From Microvirga roseola (lineage in GTDB: Bacteria; Pseudomonadota; Alphaproteobacteria; Rhizobiales; Beijerinckiaceae), in the NCBI RefSeq assembly GCF_020866965.1, contig NZ_JAJATX010000003.1, positions 186,001 to 250,000 of the forward strand: a stretch of 64,000 bases of DNA, read 5' to 3'. Positions 18,609 to 27,254 of the stretch are shown here, piece by piece. Below the pieces are notes generated by a model. The model had not been told where the DNA came from and ran no database searches. It was given only the letters and a program-made list of their open reading frames with translations. A program made the translations under genes and the position numbers. The first letter of the stretch is position 1, and every line of letters starts with the position of its first letter.

Positions 18609-19652
18609 ATGGAATACCGCCGCCTCGGCCGCACGGATCTCAATGTCAGCCTCATCTGCCTCGGCACCATGACCTGGGGCCAGCAGAACACCGAGGTCGA
18701 AGGTCACGCGCAGATGGACTATGCCCTCGACCAGGGCATCAACTTCTTCGATACGGCCGAGCTCTATTCCATCCCGCCGCGCCCGGAGACCCAGGGCTCG
18801 ACCGAGCGGATCATCGGCTCATGGTTCAAGTCGCGCGGAACCCGAGACAGGGTCATTCTCGCCACCAAGGTGGTGGGACGCTCCGAGAACACCTGGTTCA
18901 GGGACGACGGCTCGCCGGCCGAGCTCTCCCGCGCCCAGATCGAGGAGGCGGTCAACAAGAGCCTGAGAAGGCTTCAGACCGATTATATCGACCTCTACCA
19001 GATCCACTGGCCGGATCGCCCCATGCCCTGGGGCTCGAACCCGACGATCTACCGTCACCAGGAGGGCAAGGCCCACCCTATCCCTAAGACCGTCGAGATC
19101 ATGACGGACCTGGTGAAGGCCGGAAAGATCCGCCATTTCGGCCTCTCCAACGAGAGCGCCTGGGGCACGATGAGTTTCATCAAGAGCGCCGAGGCCAAGG
19201 GCCTGGCCCGGGTGCAGTCGGTCCAGAACGCCTACAACCTCCTCAACCGCACCTATGAGGTGGCGCTGGCCGAGGTGAGCCTGCGTGAGGACGTGAGCCT
19301 GCTCGCCTATTCGCCCCTCGCCCAGGGCTATCTCACCGGCAAGTATCTCGACGGAGCCCGCCCGCCGGGCGCACGCACGACGCTGTTCAACCGCGGCCAG
19401 CGCTACGAGAACCCGACGGCCGAAGCCGCCATCCGCAAATATCTGGCGCTCGCCAGGGAATTCGGCCTAGATCCCGCCCAGCTGGCCCTGGCCTTCGTCA
19501 ATTCCCGGCCATTCGTCACGTCCAACATCATCGGCGCGACCTCCATGGAGCAGCTCAAGACCGATATCGCCTCCATCGCGGTGACGATCACGCCGGAGCT
19601 GGAAAAGCGCATCGACGCGATTCACGTCGCGCACTGCAACCCCTGCCCTTGA
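18609..19652 (+). CDS. Aldo/keto reductase, Tas-like
   Basis: A 347-residue NADP(H)-dependent aldo-keto reductase. The Tas-like opening MEYRRLGRTDLNVSLICLGTMTWGQQNTE is followed by FFDTAELYSIPP (catalytic Asp/Tyr), LATKVVGR (Lys), LYQIHWPDRPMPWG (His), then GLSNESAW, QNAYNLLNRTYE and a C-terminal NIIGATSMEQLKTDI. It would reduce aldehydes or ketones in the cytoplasm; the physiological substrate is unknown. It follows the tesA-like gene by 68 bases on the same strand and is trailed by a 13-bp hairpin. Confidence 0.92.
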   Translation: MEYRRLGRTDLNVSLICLGTMTWGQQNTEVEGHAQMDYALDQGINFFDTAELYSIPPRPETQGSTERIIGSWFKSRGTRDRVILATKVVGRSENTWFRDDGSPAELSRAQIEEAVNKSLRRLQTDYIDLYQIHWPDRPMPWGSNPTIYRHQEGKAHPIPKTVEIMTDLVKAGKIRHFGLSNESAWGTMSFIKSAEAKGLARVQSVQNAYNLLNRTYEVALAEVSLREDVSLLAYSPLAQGYLTGKYLDGARPPGARTTLFNRGQRYENPTAEAAIRKYLALAREFGLDPAQLALAFVNSRPFVTSNIIGATSMEQLKTDIASIAVTITPELEKRIDAIHVAHCNPCP

Positions 19653-19665
19653 GCAAGCTGGCTTT

Positions 19666-19696
19666 CGTCATCCCCGGCCTTGTGCCGGGGATGACG
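19666..19696. repeat. 13-bp GTCATCCCCGGC-type hairpin
   Basis: A perfect 13-bp inverted repeat (19666-19678 with 19684-19696) lies 13 bases after the aldo-keto reductase stop. The arm GTCATCCCCGGC also occurs at 49.3 kb and 61.5 kb, so this is a member of a dispersed repeat family that may also serve as a transcript end. Confidence 0.7.
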
Positions 19697-19811
19697 GCAG
19701 GGCCTTGGAACAATTCCGGGCTGTCGATCGTCTGAAAGAGCGTCTTGCCAGGGCGGTCGGCCCGCCCCCATTCTCAAGAATTGAGTATCCGCCAAGCCCG
19801 GGAGGTGCCGC

Positions 19812-20348
19812 ATGCCACGCCTGTTCACCGGCATCGAGATCCCGGCCGATATCGGCGCCATCCTCTCGAGCTACCGCGGCGGCCTTCCCGGCGCGCGCTG
19901 GATCGACCCTGAGAACTACCACATCACCCTGCGCTTCATCGGCGACATCGATGAGCGCACCGCAGGCGACGTCTTCTCGATTCTGGGCGACGCCCGGCGG
20001 CGGGACCCCATCCCCATGACCATCGACGGCCTCGCCTCCTTCGGCGGCGACCGTCCCCGCGTCGTCTTCGCCCGCGCCTCCGGCAACGGCGAGCTGAACG
20101 ACCTCCAGTCCGAGCAGGAGCGCCTGATCCGCCGGGTCGGCGTGGCCCCGGAAAAACGCAAGTTCATGCCGCACGTGACGCTCGCCCGTCTGCGCGACGC
20201 CTCGCCCATGGATGTCGCCGACTACATCGCCACCCGGGGGCATTTCCCGAAGCTCACCTTCACGGCCCACCGCTTCGTCCTGTTCTCCTCCCGCGCCTCC
20301 ACCGGCGGGGGCCCCTATATCGTGGAAGCGGCCTACCCCCTCGGGTAA
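19812..20348 (+). CDS. thpR: RNA 2',3'-cyclic phosphodiesterase (2H family)
   Basis: A 178-residue 2H phosphoesterase (formerly '2'-5' RNA ligase'). Both catalytic HxTx motifs are present: HITLRFIGD near residue 37 and HVTLARLRD near residue 119. The N-terminus PRLFTGIEIP is standard for ThpR. It hydrolyses 2',3'-cyclic phosphate ends of RNA to 2'-phosphates. ATG 19812 follows GGGAGG at 6 bases. The neighbouring phosphatase and phhB genes on the same strand are not functionally related. Confidence 0.93.
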   Translation: MPRLFTGIEIPADIGAILSSYRGGLPGARWIDPENYHITLRFIGDIDERTAGDVFSILGDARRRDPIPMTIDGLASFGGDRPRVVFARASGNGELNDLQSEQERLIRRVGVAPEKRKFMPHVTLARLRDASPMDVADYIATRGHFPKLTFTAHRFVLFSSRASTGGGPYIVEAAYPLG

Positions 20349-20384
20349 GCTCGACGGGAGCGCAGGCAGGGCTTAAGCTTGGCC

Positions 20385-20975
20385 ATGGCCTCCCTCATCT
20401 TCATCACCCATCCCGAAGTCGTCATCGACCCCGAAATGCCCATTCCCGAATGGCCCCTGAACGCCGTCGGACGGGCGCGGATGGAGCGCTTCGTGGAAGC
20501 CCTCGCGGGCCGGAACGTCTCGGCCGTCTATGCCAGCACCGAGAGGAAGGCGATGGACGGGGCGGAGATCGTGGCAGAGCGTCTCGGCCTCACCTACCGC
20601 ACCGAAGAGGACCTGGGCGAGAACGACCGCTCGTCCACGGGCTACATCGCCCCGCCGGAATTCTGGGAGGTGGTGGACGAATTCTTTTCCCGCCCGCAGG
20701 AGAGCATCCGCGGCTGGGAGCGCGCCATCGACGCCCAGACCCGGATCGTGAACGCCGTCGGCCGCATCGCGCGGGAGGACGGGACGTCCGGCGACATCGT
20801 CATCGTCTCCCATGGCGGCGTCGGATGCCTGCTCACGGCCCATCTTCAGAACGTGGAAATCGGCCGGGAGAGCCGGCCCTCCCATCCCGGCGGCGGCTGC
20901 TTCATCGTCATCGACCGCGATCCGCTGGCCCTGAAGCAGGACTGGCGCACCATCGAGGAGGGTTTTGCGACCTGA
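20385..20975 (+). CDS. Histidine phosphatase superfamily protein with an atypical first motif
   Basis: A 196-residue protein resembling histidine (phosphoglycerate-mutase-like) phosphatases: NAVGRARMERFVEAL, VYASTERKAMDGAEIVAERLGL, and the second catalytic histidine in IVIVSHGGVGCLLTAHL. The usual RHG(E/Q) of the first motif is replaced by THPE (His9), so the phosphohistidine residue is kept but the adjacent arginine and glycine are lost. Substrate unknown. Start ATG 20385 gives MASLIFITHPE; an in-frame TTG lies 6 bases earlier. Confidence 0.82.
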   Translation: MASLIFITHPEVVIDPEMPIPEWPLNAVGRARMERFVEALAGRNVSAVYASTERKAMDGAEIVAERLGLTYRTEEDLGENDRSSTGYIAPPEFWEVVDEFFSRPQESIRGWERAIDAQTRIVNAVGRIAREDGTSGDIVIVSHGGVGCLLTAHLQNVEIGRESRPSHPGGGCFIVIDRDPLALKQDWRTIEEGFAT

Positions 20976-21063
20976 GCGGCTTACGCGAAGTCGCCGGGGG
21001 CTTGAAACCGCCTCTTCGCGCTTCATCACTTAAGAGCAACCCGTCCCAGCGATGAAGCATGCC

Positions 21064-21369
21064 ATGAACCGCCTGACCGAAGCCGAACGCGCCGAACTCC
21101 TGCCCGCCCTGACCGGCTGGACCCTCGTCGAGGGCCGCGACGCCATTCACAAGCGTTTCGTCTTCGACGATTTCAACGCCGCCTTCGGCTGGATGACCCG
21201 CGTCGCCCTCGTTGCCGAGCCCATGAACCACCACCCTGAATGGTTCAATGTCTACAACAAGGTCGAGGTGACCCTCTCCACCCACGACGCGGACGGCCTG
21301 ACCCGCCGCGACGTCGAATTGGCCCAAAGCATGGACCAGCTCGCGGCGGGCTCGGCGAAGAGCTCATGA
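21064..21369 (+). CDS. phhB: 4a-hydroxytetrahydrobiopterin dehydratase (pterin-4a-carbinolamine dehydratase)
   Basis: A 101-residue PCD/DCoH family enzyme that dehydrates 4a-hydroxytetrahydrobiopterin, recycling the cofactor of aromatic amino-acid hydroxylases; in many bacteria it also serves molybdopterin-related functions. The family motif is clear: [26 protein letters not shown], with the catalytic His-His pair. No phenylalanine hydroxylase is visible nearby. The start could also be ATG 21052, 4 codons earlier; neither has a strong ribosome binding site. Confidence 0.93.
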   Translation: MNRLTEAERAELLPALTGWTLVEGRDAIHKRFVFDDFNAAFGWMTRVALVAEPMNHHPEWFNVYNKVEVTLSTHDADGLTRRDVELAQSMDQLAAGSAKSS

Positions 21370-21415
21370 GCCGGGTCGGATCGGCGGGGAACCGCGCCTG
21401 CACTCCGCCGGCTTG

Positions 21416-23286
21416 TTAGAGGACGAAGAAGTCCTTCTCCTTCAGCGCAAGGCCCGCCTTGATCTTGGCAAAGGCCACCGCCGCCGCCTTGCCGGAACCA
21501 TCAGGATCATAGGAGATGACCCCTTTGCTCTTGTTGTAGACGATCCGGTCATTCTCATCGTGGGCCCGCGTCCCGACGTGGAAAGCGCTCTTCGCGAGCG
21601 TTCCCTTCTTGGCGATCTTCGTGAAGACGTCCCGCTCGAGCTGGATCGTGTCGTCCTTCGCACGAAAATCGGTGATCCTGTCGATATTCGACTTGCCGAG
21701 CCTCGTATCGAAAAGAAAGCTGTCCTTCCCAGTTCCTCCCGAGAGCACGTCCTTGCCGGATCCTCCCGCCAGCCGATCCTTTCCGGATCCGGCGGAGAGC
21801 CTGTCGGTGCCTGTCCCGCCATCGAGGATGTCGGCCCCGTCGCCGCCATAAAGCCTGTCGTTGCCGCTTGCGCCCTGTATCCGGTCCGCCCCTGTGGATC
21901 CCACGAGAACATCGTGCCCATTTCCGCCGTCCGCCGTGACCGATCCTCGCGGCGCAAGGAAATAGTCGGATCCAGCGCTGCCCTCGAATTGCAGCGTGTC
22001 AGCGCGGCTCCAGTTCGTGAAACTCCAGCTGCGAAGGTCGATGGTGCGCGCTGAAAACAGCCGGATCGTGACCTCGTTGGCGTGAGCATCGCCGGCAATG
22101 GCCAGGGACGACTGTGGAACGCCGTCGCTGAATTGGATCCGCTTGGCGCCGTCGAACGCGAGCCGTTCGATCTCCGACAGGCGCATCAGGGACATGTCGA
22201 CATCGCCCGAAAGGCGGATCGTGTCCGTGCCGCTGCCGCCGATCACGCGGTCGCCTGCGGTTACATCGCCCGCCTTGAGGATGAAGACGTCATCGCCATC
22301 TCCGCCGGCGACAAGATCAGCGCCGCGCCCGCCGCTCAGCGTGTCCGACCCGGCCCCTGCCCAGATCACATCGTCGACAGCAGTGCCGACGATGCGGTCG
22401 GCCTGGGGCGCTCCCGCATCGTCGTCGAAGCGGAATGTGACGGCCTGGTCGAGCCGGCCCCAGTTGGAAAAGCTCCAGCCCGATAGATCGAGATCCGCGG
22501 TGCCCGTTCCCGAGCGCTCCAGGACCACCGAATCGCGCTGCGAGGCCGAACCCTCCACGCGCAACGCCTGCGAGACGAGACCTGCGCCAACCTGATCATG
22601 GCGCAACGTGAGGCTGCCCTCTCCGCCGCTGGACGCGAAGCGCAGCGCATCGATCTGCGAAATGGAGGCGAAACCGATTCCGGCGCCCTCGACCACGACG
22701 GTATCGACATCGCCCGCCGGTCCGGCGCCATCTGCCTCGCCGCCTGCAATCACGGCGTTCGCGACCCCGGCGCCGAGGCGGAAAACATCGCTGCCCGAAC
22801 CGCCGATCATCTCCGCATTGGCCTGGCCCCGATTCCAGAGAATATCGTCGCCGCCGCCGCCTTCCAGGGTGTCGGTGGAGGATAGTCCGTAGGCGGTCAG
22901 ATGATCGGCCCCGCTCGAACCGGTGATGGTGTCGTTGCCGCTGAACAGCTCATCGAAGGCGGAAAGGCCGCTGATTCTCAGGGTGGATGCGAAGCCAGGG
23001 AGATTGTCAGGAACGTTGTCGATCGTCAGATCCGCTTGAATGTCGCCGAACCTGAAATAGCCGCAGAGACCGAACCAAGGCTGGCAAAATACGTGTTGTC
23101 GGGCAACTGTGTCGCCAGGATGCCGGAGCCGTCCAGACGCAGCTGGGCGTTCTGATAGGGTCCTTCCGAACTGTTTGCGAAGCTCGCAGCATTGAACACA
23201 GCGGCGGTGAACGACGTGTGGGACCCGAAGATCTCCTCGAAAGCGAGGTTCGTGCCCGCATTCTCTCTGAAGACGATCTTGCCCAT
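21416..23286 (-). pseudogene. RTX-type calcium-binding protein, split by a frameshift
   Basis: ATG 23286 opens MGKIVFRENAGTNLAFEE but this frame stops at 23026. The next frame carries on without a usable start as DLTIDNVPDNLPGF and then RTX repeats (GSSGADHL, GGGGDDIL, GGSGSDVF, GGDGDDVF, GGDGADILDGGTGTD) to the end at 21416. A one-base loss (or -1 shift) between about 23030 and 23062 joins the halves into a ~620-residue protein. The C-terminus (AHDENDRIVYN, ISYDPDGSGKAA, ending DFFVL) is the usual type I secretion end of rhizobial RTX proteins, so the intact product would be exported and bind Ca2+. ATG 22810 could start a shortened 464-residue product. Sequencing error, true pseudogene and recoding cannot be told apart here. 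Confidence 0.8.
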
Positions 23287-23420
23287 ATCCTTGCCCCCGC
23301 GCTCATCCTGCAGCAGGGTTACAGGAATGCAGTCATAAAGCCAAGAAACCGACTCGCGCCCCGAGCGCCGATTCCCGACATTTCTCTGCGCGAGGCGGCA
23401 CTGGAGGAACCGGCGGATCC

Positions 23421-23445
23421 GTTCCGGCGGTCACTCCGCCGGAAC
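23421..23445 (-). terminator. Hairpin after the SDR gene
   Basis: A perfect 10-bp stem (23421-23430 with 23436-23445, 5-base loop) lies 26 bases beyond the stop of the minus-strand dehydrogenase gene. No T-run follows, so termination is inferred. Confidence 0.45.
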
Positions 23446-23470
23446 CCCGTATGCATGGTGCGCAGAAGTC

Positions 23471-24256
23471 TTACTTCGGCTGCATCCGGAGCGCTCCGTC
23501 GAGGCGGATGCCCTCGCCGTTGAGCATGTCGTTCTCGACGACGGCCTTCACCAGCGCCGCATATTCCTCGGGCCGACCGAGGCGCGAGGGGAACGGGACA
23601 TTGGCCTCCAGCGCCTTGCGGTAATCCTCCGCGATGCCCTCGAAGAGCGGCGTGTGGAAGAGCCCCGGCTGGATCGTCATCACCCGGATGCCGAAACCGG
23701 ACAGGTCGCGGGCGACGGGGAGGGTGAGAGCCAGGACCCCGCCTTTCGAGGCGGAATAGGCCGCCTGCCCGATCTGCCCGTCCTGCGCCGCAACCGACGA
23801 GGTGTTGATGATCACCCCGCGCCCGCCGTCGGGCGTGACGGGATCGAGCCCCGCCATGGCGGCGGCGCATTTGGCGATCATCGCATAGGTGCCGATGAGG
23901 TTGATCTCGATCGCCCGGCGGAAGCTGGCGACGTCGTGCGGGATGAGCTCGCCCGTCTCGCGCTTCTTCGTCACCGTGCGCCTGCCCGGCGCGATGCCGG
24001 CGCAGTTGACGAGGACGCGCTCGATTCCGTTGGCGGCGCGAGCCTTGTCCAGCGCCGAATCGATGGAGGCCTCGTTCGTCACGTCGGCCTCGCAGAAGAC
24101 CGCGCCGATCTCCTTCGCAACTTGGCCGCCGCGCTCGGCGTTCATATCGAAGATGGCGACCTTCGCGCCCTGCGAGGCCAGCATCCGCGCTGTCGCCTCG
24201 CCGAGGCCGGAGGCGCCGCCGGTGACGACGGCCGCCACAGAATTGTCGAGCTTCAT
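23471..24256 (-). CDS. SDR oxidoreductase, 3-hydroxyacyl-CoA dehydrogenase type II-like
   Basis: A 261-residue short-chain dehydrogenase. The NAD site is VVTGGASGLGEATARML with FDMNAERGG (acidic residue favouring NAD+), then LVNCAGIAPG, the catalytic Ser in VIINTSSVAAQDGQIGQAAYSASKGG (Tyr-x3-Lys), and MTIQPGLFHTPLFEGI. The PGLFHTPL pattern and length resemble HSD17B10/3-hydroxy-2-methylbutyryl-CoA dehydrogenases of isoleucine and short-chain acyl-CoA breakdown. No acyl-CoA genes adjoin it, so the substrate is uncertain. Confidence 0.88.
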   Translation of the reverse strand: MKLDNSVAAVVTGGASGLGEATARMLASQGAKVAIFDMNAERGGQVAKEIGAVFCEADVTNEASIDSALDKARAANGIERVLVNCAGIAPGRRTVTKKRETGELIPHDVASFRRAIEINLIGTYAMIAKCAAAMAGLDPVTPDGGRGVIINTSSVAAQDGQIGQAAYSASKGGVLALTLPVARDLSGFGIRVMTIQPGLFHTPLFEGIAEDYRKALEANVPFPSRLGRPEEYAALVKAVVENDMLNGEGIRLDGALRMQPK

Positions 24257-24338
24257 GGGTTTCCTCTCAATGGATGCCGTGATGTCTTAAGCCATCCGCC
24301 GCAGGACGGAAACGTGGATTGTCGAAGGAGTTGACCGC

Positions 24339-24719
24339 ATGAGCGAACCCCTCACCAAGCCTTTCACCAAGGCCGAGATGGACGCCATGCGCACAGCGAC
24401 CCGCGACGAGGAAGGCCTGAAGCAGCGGTTCTGGGACAAGCTGAGGCGGGTCGCGGGCAGGATCCCCTTCGCCGAGGATCTGGTGGCGGCCTTCTACTGC
24501 GCCACCGACCCGACGACGCCGAATCGGGTGAAGCTGATTCTCTTGGGCGCGATCGCCTATTTCGTTCTGCCGACCGATGCGGTGGCGGATTTTCTGCCCC
24601 TCATGGGCTTTGCCGACGACGCAGCCATCCTGGCGGCCGCCATCGCGCAGGTCGCAGGCGCTATCCGGGACGATCACCGGGAGAAGGCGCGGAAGACCTT
24701 GAGCGATATCGGCAAGTAA
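24339..24719 (+). CDS. YkvA family (DUF1232) membrane protein
   Basis: A 126-residue protein with the DUF1232/YkvA core: VAAFYCATDPTTPNRVKLILLGAIAYFVLPTDAVADFLPLMGFADDAAIL, with the diagnostic Y-F-(V/I)-x-P-x-D-x-(I/V)-x-D-x-(I/L)-P pattern. It probably inserts one or two hydrophobic helices; function unknown. It is a single gene, divergent from the SDR gene. The small-RNA candidate lies downstream. Confidence 0.9.
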   Translation: MSEPLTKPFTKAEMDAMRTATRDEEGLKQRFWDKLRRVAGRIPFAEDLVAAFYCATDPTTPNRVKLILLGAIAYFVLPTDAVADFLPLMGFADDAAILAAAIAQVAGAIRDDHREKARKTLSDIGK

Positions 24720-24772
24720 AGCCAAGCTTAGGATGGCCGGAATGCCTGGCGCTTCTTAGGAATATAGACCTA

Positions 24773-24800
24773 TTGCAATGATATTATTTTTCTTTATATG
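24773..24800 (+). promoter_or_regulatory. Candidate promoter for the 24.8-kb small RNA
   Basis: TTGCAA (24773-24778) and TATATG (24795-24800) are 16 bases apart within an unusually AT-rich patch, about 6 bases before the proposed RNA start. Confidence 0.5.
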
Positions 24801-24806
24801 GTTAAT

Positions 24807-24901
24807 GCGTTGATGCGTAGCCGATTTGAGTCCTCCTCCTTTCAACGACCAAAAACTTTTTCCAACCGACTCCGCGGGCCGTTTCGACGGCCCTTTTATT
24901 T
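24807..24901 (+). ncRNA. Candidate trans-acting small RNA with anti-Shine-Dalgarno loop
   Basis: A promoter-like pair is followed within ~100 bases by a strong terminator with no reading frame between. The predicted ~95-base RNA has a 5' hairpin (24808-24813 with 24842-24847) whose loop contains CCTCCTCCTTT (24832-24842), a perfect complement to AGGAGG ribosome binding sites, then an unpaired A/U- and C-rich linker, then the terminator stem with a TTCG loop. CCUCC-in-loop small RNAs are known in alphaproteobacteria (for example the alpha-r14 and CcsR-type families). The call is structural inference; membership of a known family is not established. Confidence 0.55.
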
Positions 24902-24902
24902 T
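24876..24902 (+). terminator. Rho-independent terminator of the small RNA candidate
   Basis: A 7-bp stem, GGGCCGT (24876-24882) with ACGGCCC (24887-24893), is closed by a TTCG tetraloop and followed by TTTTATTTT. Confidence 0.85.
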
Positions 24903-25008
24903 GCTCCACGGCCGTCACGCCACGTTTCGACGCATCGCCTTCAGGGCGGCTTGGCATTAACGGAGATGGTGAAGAGTTCTTAACCATCTTGGACTAAACA
25001 TCCGCCTC

Positions 25009-25674
25009 ATGATGATCGTATCTCTCAAGCGCGGCCTGGCCGCAGGCACGATTTCCGCCCTTCTCGCCCTGGCAGCCGGGCCCGTCATGGCCCAGGTCCA
25101 GCGTCCCGTTGCCCAGAAGACGGCGCAGGCCAAACCGGCGCAGAAGAAGACCACGACAGCCAAGCCCGCCGCCAAGGCTGCAGCGGGAGCTGCGGCAGCC
25201 GCGGGCTCGGCCCAGGCCGCCACGGGACCGGGCGGTGCGTCGCTGATTGCTTCCTACGGCGATTGGGGCGTCTACACGGCCCAGAGCGGCCGCTCCAAGA
25301 TCTGCTATGCCCTGACCCAGCCCAAGGACCGGCTGCCGAAGAACCTGAACCGGGATCCGGCCTATCTCTTCGTCTCCTTCCGCCCGGCGGAGAACGTGAA
25401 GAACGAGGTCGCCGTCGTCCTCGGCTTCCCGGCCAAGGAGAACGGCCCGGCGGAGGCCGCCATCGGCGACGCGTCTTACGCCCTTCTCACCAAGGAGGGA
25501 AATGCCTGGCTGAAGAACCCGGCCGAAGAGGGTCAGGCCATCACGGCCATGATCAAGGGCGCGAATCTCACGCTCAAGACACAGTCCGCCCGCGGCAACA
25601 GCCTCATGGACCTCTATTCCCTGAGCGGCTTCAGCAAGGCGCTGGATCACGCCCGCAAGGAATGCGTCTCCTGA
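25009..25674 (+). CDS. Invasion-associated locus B (IalB) family protein
   Basis: A 221-residue exported protein. A signal peptide (LKRGLAAGTISALLALAAGPVMAQ) is followed by a low-complexity Ala/Lys linker (~30-70) and the IalB domain: YGDWGVYTAQSGRSKICYALTQPKDR, AYLFVSFRPAENVKNEVAVVLGFP, LTLKTQSARGNSLMDLYSLSGFSKALDHARKEC, with two conserved cysteines. IalB was linked to erythrocyte invasion in Bartonella, but the family is widespread in free-living Rhizobiales and its molecular role is unknown. It lies before rlmN, a common arrangement, and has its own terminator. Confidence 0.92.
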   Translation: MMIVSLKRGLAAGTISALLALAAGPVMAQVQRPVAQKTAQAKPAQKKTTTAKPAAKAAAGAAAAAGSAQAATGPGGASLIASYGDWGVYTAQSGRSKICYALTQPKDRLPKNLNRDPAYLFVSFRPAENVKNEVAVVLGFPAKENGPAEAAIGDASYALLTKEGNAWLKNPAEEGQAITAMIKGANLTLKTQSARGNSLMDLYSLSGFSKALDHARKECVS

Positions 25675-25735
25675 GCGGCCGGAGCCTGGAAAACCCCGCC
25701 GCGCGGTTGAAATGGCGGGCCTGAATACGCATCTG

Positions 25736-25759
25736 TTCCGGGCGAAAGCCCGGAATTTT
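25736..25759 (+). terminator. Rho-independent terminator after the IalB gene
   Basis: An 8-bp stem (25736-25743 with 25748-25755) with a GAAA tetraloop is followed by TTTT, 61 bases after the stop. Confidence 0.85.
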
Positions 25760-25841
25760 GCGTCTTCAAGGACCTCACGTTTCCGACGCAATCGTGTTAT
25801 AGACGCTCTCCGCTCCCCAAAGACGAGGCTTGAGATTTCCC

Positions 25842-27155
25842 ATGGCGACGGCGCTCGACATCGCCAAGCGTAACCCCAATGCGGCCCCGGTGGCCGTGAG
25901 CGATGCCGCGCGCGCAGCCGGCTTCGTCGAGAAGACGGCCGAGCTGAACGTCGTGGCGGGCGCAGCCCCCGGCGGCGCATCGCTCATCGGGCTCACCCGC
26001 GACCAGCTGAAGGATTCCCTGGCGGCCATCGGCGTGCCGGAGCGCGAGCTCAAGATGCGCGTGGCCCAGCTCTGGCACTGGATCTATTTCCGGGGTGCGA
26101 AAGACTTCTCCGAGATGACCAATATGGGCAAGGAGCTGCGCGCAAAGCTCAGCTCCGCCTATACGCTCGCCCGCCCCCAGGTCGTCTCCGAGCAGGTGTC
26201 GAAGGACGGCACCCGCAAGTGGCTCATCCGCCTGGCCTCGACCGGGCCCCTCGACAAGGGCGCGGAGATCGAGTGCGTGTATATCCCCGAGGTCGACCGG
26301 GGCACACTCTGCGTGTCGAGCCAGGTCGGCTGCACGCTCACCTGCTCCTTCTGCCACACGGGCACGCAGCGCCTCGTGCGCAACCTGACCTCGGCCGAGA
26401 TCGTGGCGCAGCTCATCGTCGCCCGCGACTCCATCGGCGACTGGCCGCACGCCACGCCGCCGGAAGGCGCCTTCGTTCCCACCGACGGCGGGCGCTTCGT
26501 GTCCAACATCGTGTTCATGGGCATGGGCGAGCCGCTCTACAGCACGGACAACGTGATCGCCGCCATCGACGTCATGTCGGACGGCGAGGGCCTGACCCTG
26601 TCGCGCCGCCGCATCACGGTCTCCACCTCCGGCGTCGTGCCGCAGATGGAGCGCCTTGGGGCTGAAGCCAACACCATGCTCGCCATCTCGCTCCACGCGG
26701 TGCGCGACGACCTTCGCGACGAGCTGGTGCCGATCAACCGCAAATACGACATCAAGCAGCTCCTCGACGCCTGCCGCGCCTATCCCGGCCTGTCGAATGC
26801 TCGCCGCATCACGTTCGAGTACGTGATGCTCAAGGGCGTGAACGACTCGGATGCCGATGCGCGCGAGCTGGTCCGGCTGCTCAAGGGCATTCCGGCGAAG
26901 ATCAACCTGATCCCGTTCAATCCCTGGCCCGGCTCGAAATACGAGTGCTCGGACTGGGAGCGGATCGAGCGCTTCTCCGAAATCGTCTACCGCGCCGGCT
27001 ACGCCTCCCCGGTCCGCACGCCCCGCGGCCGCGACATCCTCGCCGCCTGCGGCCAGCTCAAGAGCGAAACCGAAAAGCTGCGAGCCCGCGCCCGCATGAT
27101 GGCCGAACAGGGCATCGGGGCCGAGGGCGTCTATGCGCTGGGGGACGGGGAGTAA
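25842..27155 (+). CDS. rlmN: 23S rRNA (adenine2503-C2)-methyltransferase / tRNA A37 methyltransferase
   Basis: RlmN is a radical-SAM enzyme that methylates C2 of A2503 in 23S rRNA and A37 in some tRNAs. The 437-residue product carries the radical-SAM cluster CX3CX2C (Cys164, 168, 171) in [27 protein letters not shown], the SAM-binding stretches [20 protein letters not shown] and [13 protein letters not shown], and the C-terminal reactive cysteine in [13 protein letters not shown] 25842 gives the usual N-terminus; an in-frame TTG four codons earlier is less likely. Confidence 0.97.
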   Translation: MATALDIAKRNPNAAPVAVSDAARAAGFVEKTAELNVVAGAAPGGASLIGLTRDQLKDSLAAIGVPERELKMRVAQLWHWIYFRGAKDFSEMTNMGKELRAKLSSAYTLARPQVVSEQVSKDGTRKWLIRLASTGPLDKGAEIECVYIPEVDRGTLCVSSQVGCTLTCSFCHTGTQRLVRNLTSAEIVAQLIVARDSIGDWPHATPPEGAFVPTDGGRFVSNIVFMGMGEPLYSTDNVIAAIDVMSDGEGLTLSRRRITVSTSGVVPQMERLGAEANTMLAISLHAVRDDLRDELVPINRKYDIKQLLDACRAYPGLSNARRITFEYVMLKGVNDSDADARELVRLLKGIPAKINLIPFNPWPGSKYECSDWERIERFSEIVYRAGYASPVRTPRGRDILAACGQLKSETEKLRARARMMAEQGIGAEGVYALGDGE

Positions 27156-27182
27156 TCCCGCATCCTCCACGCTTTCTCCCTT

Positions 27183-27212
27183 CATCATCGCTGGCTTGAG
27201 CCAGCGATGATG
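27183..27212. repeat. 14-bp perfect inverted repeat after rlmN
   Basis: The arms 27183-27196 and 27199-27212 are exact complements separated by 2 bases, 28 bases beyond the rlmN stop. No T-run follows. It may mark the transcript end or be a REP-like element. Confidence 0.6.
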
Positions 27213-27254
27213 CATTCTGCGGACACACGATAACGGCCATGCTATAGCCGAGCC

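Noticed and set aside
23030-23062. Programmed -1 frameshifting at the RTX junction.
   Set aside because: No X-XXY-YYZ slippery heptamer or downstream pseudoknot is apparent; mutation or sequence error is simpler.
24720-24806. Possible extra gene between YkvA and the small RNA candidate.
   Set aside because: No start with a ribosome binding site and no open frame of useful length; the region is AT-rich promoter-like DNA.
25142-25215. Ala/Lys-rich stretch as a DNA repeat array.
   Set aside because: It is the low-complexity linker of the IalB-family protein, with no regular repeat unit.
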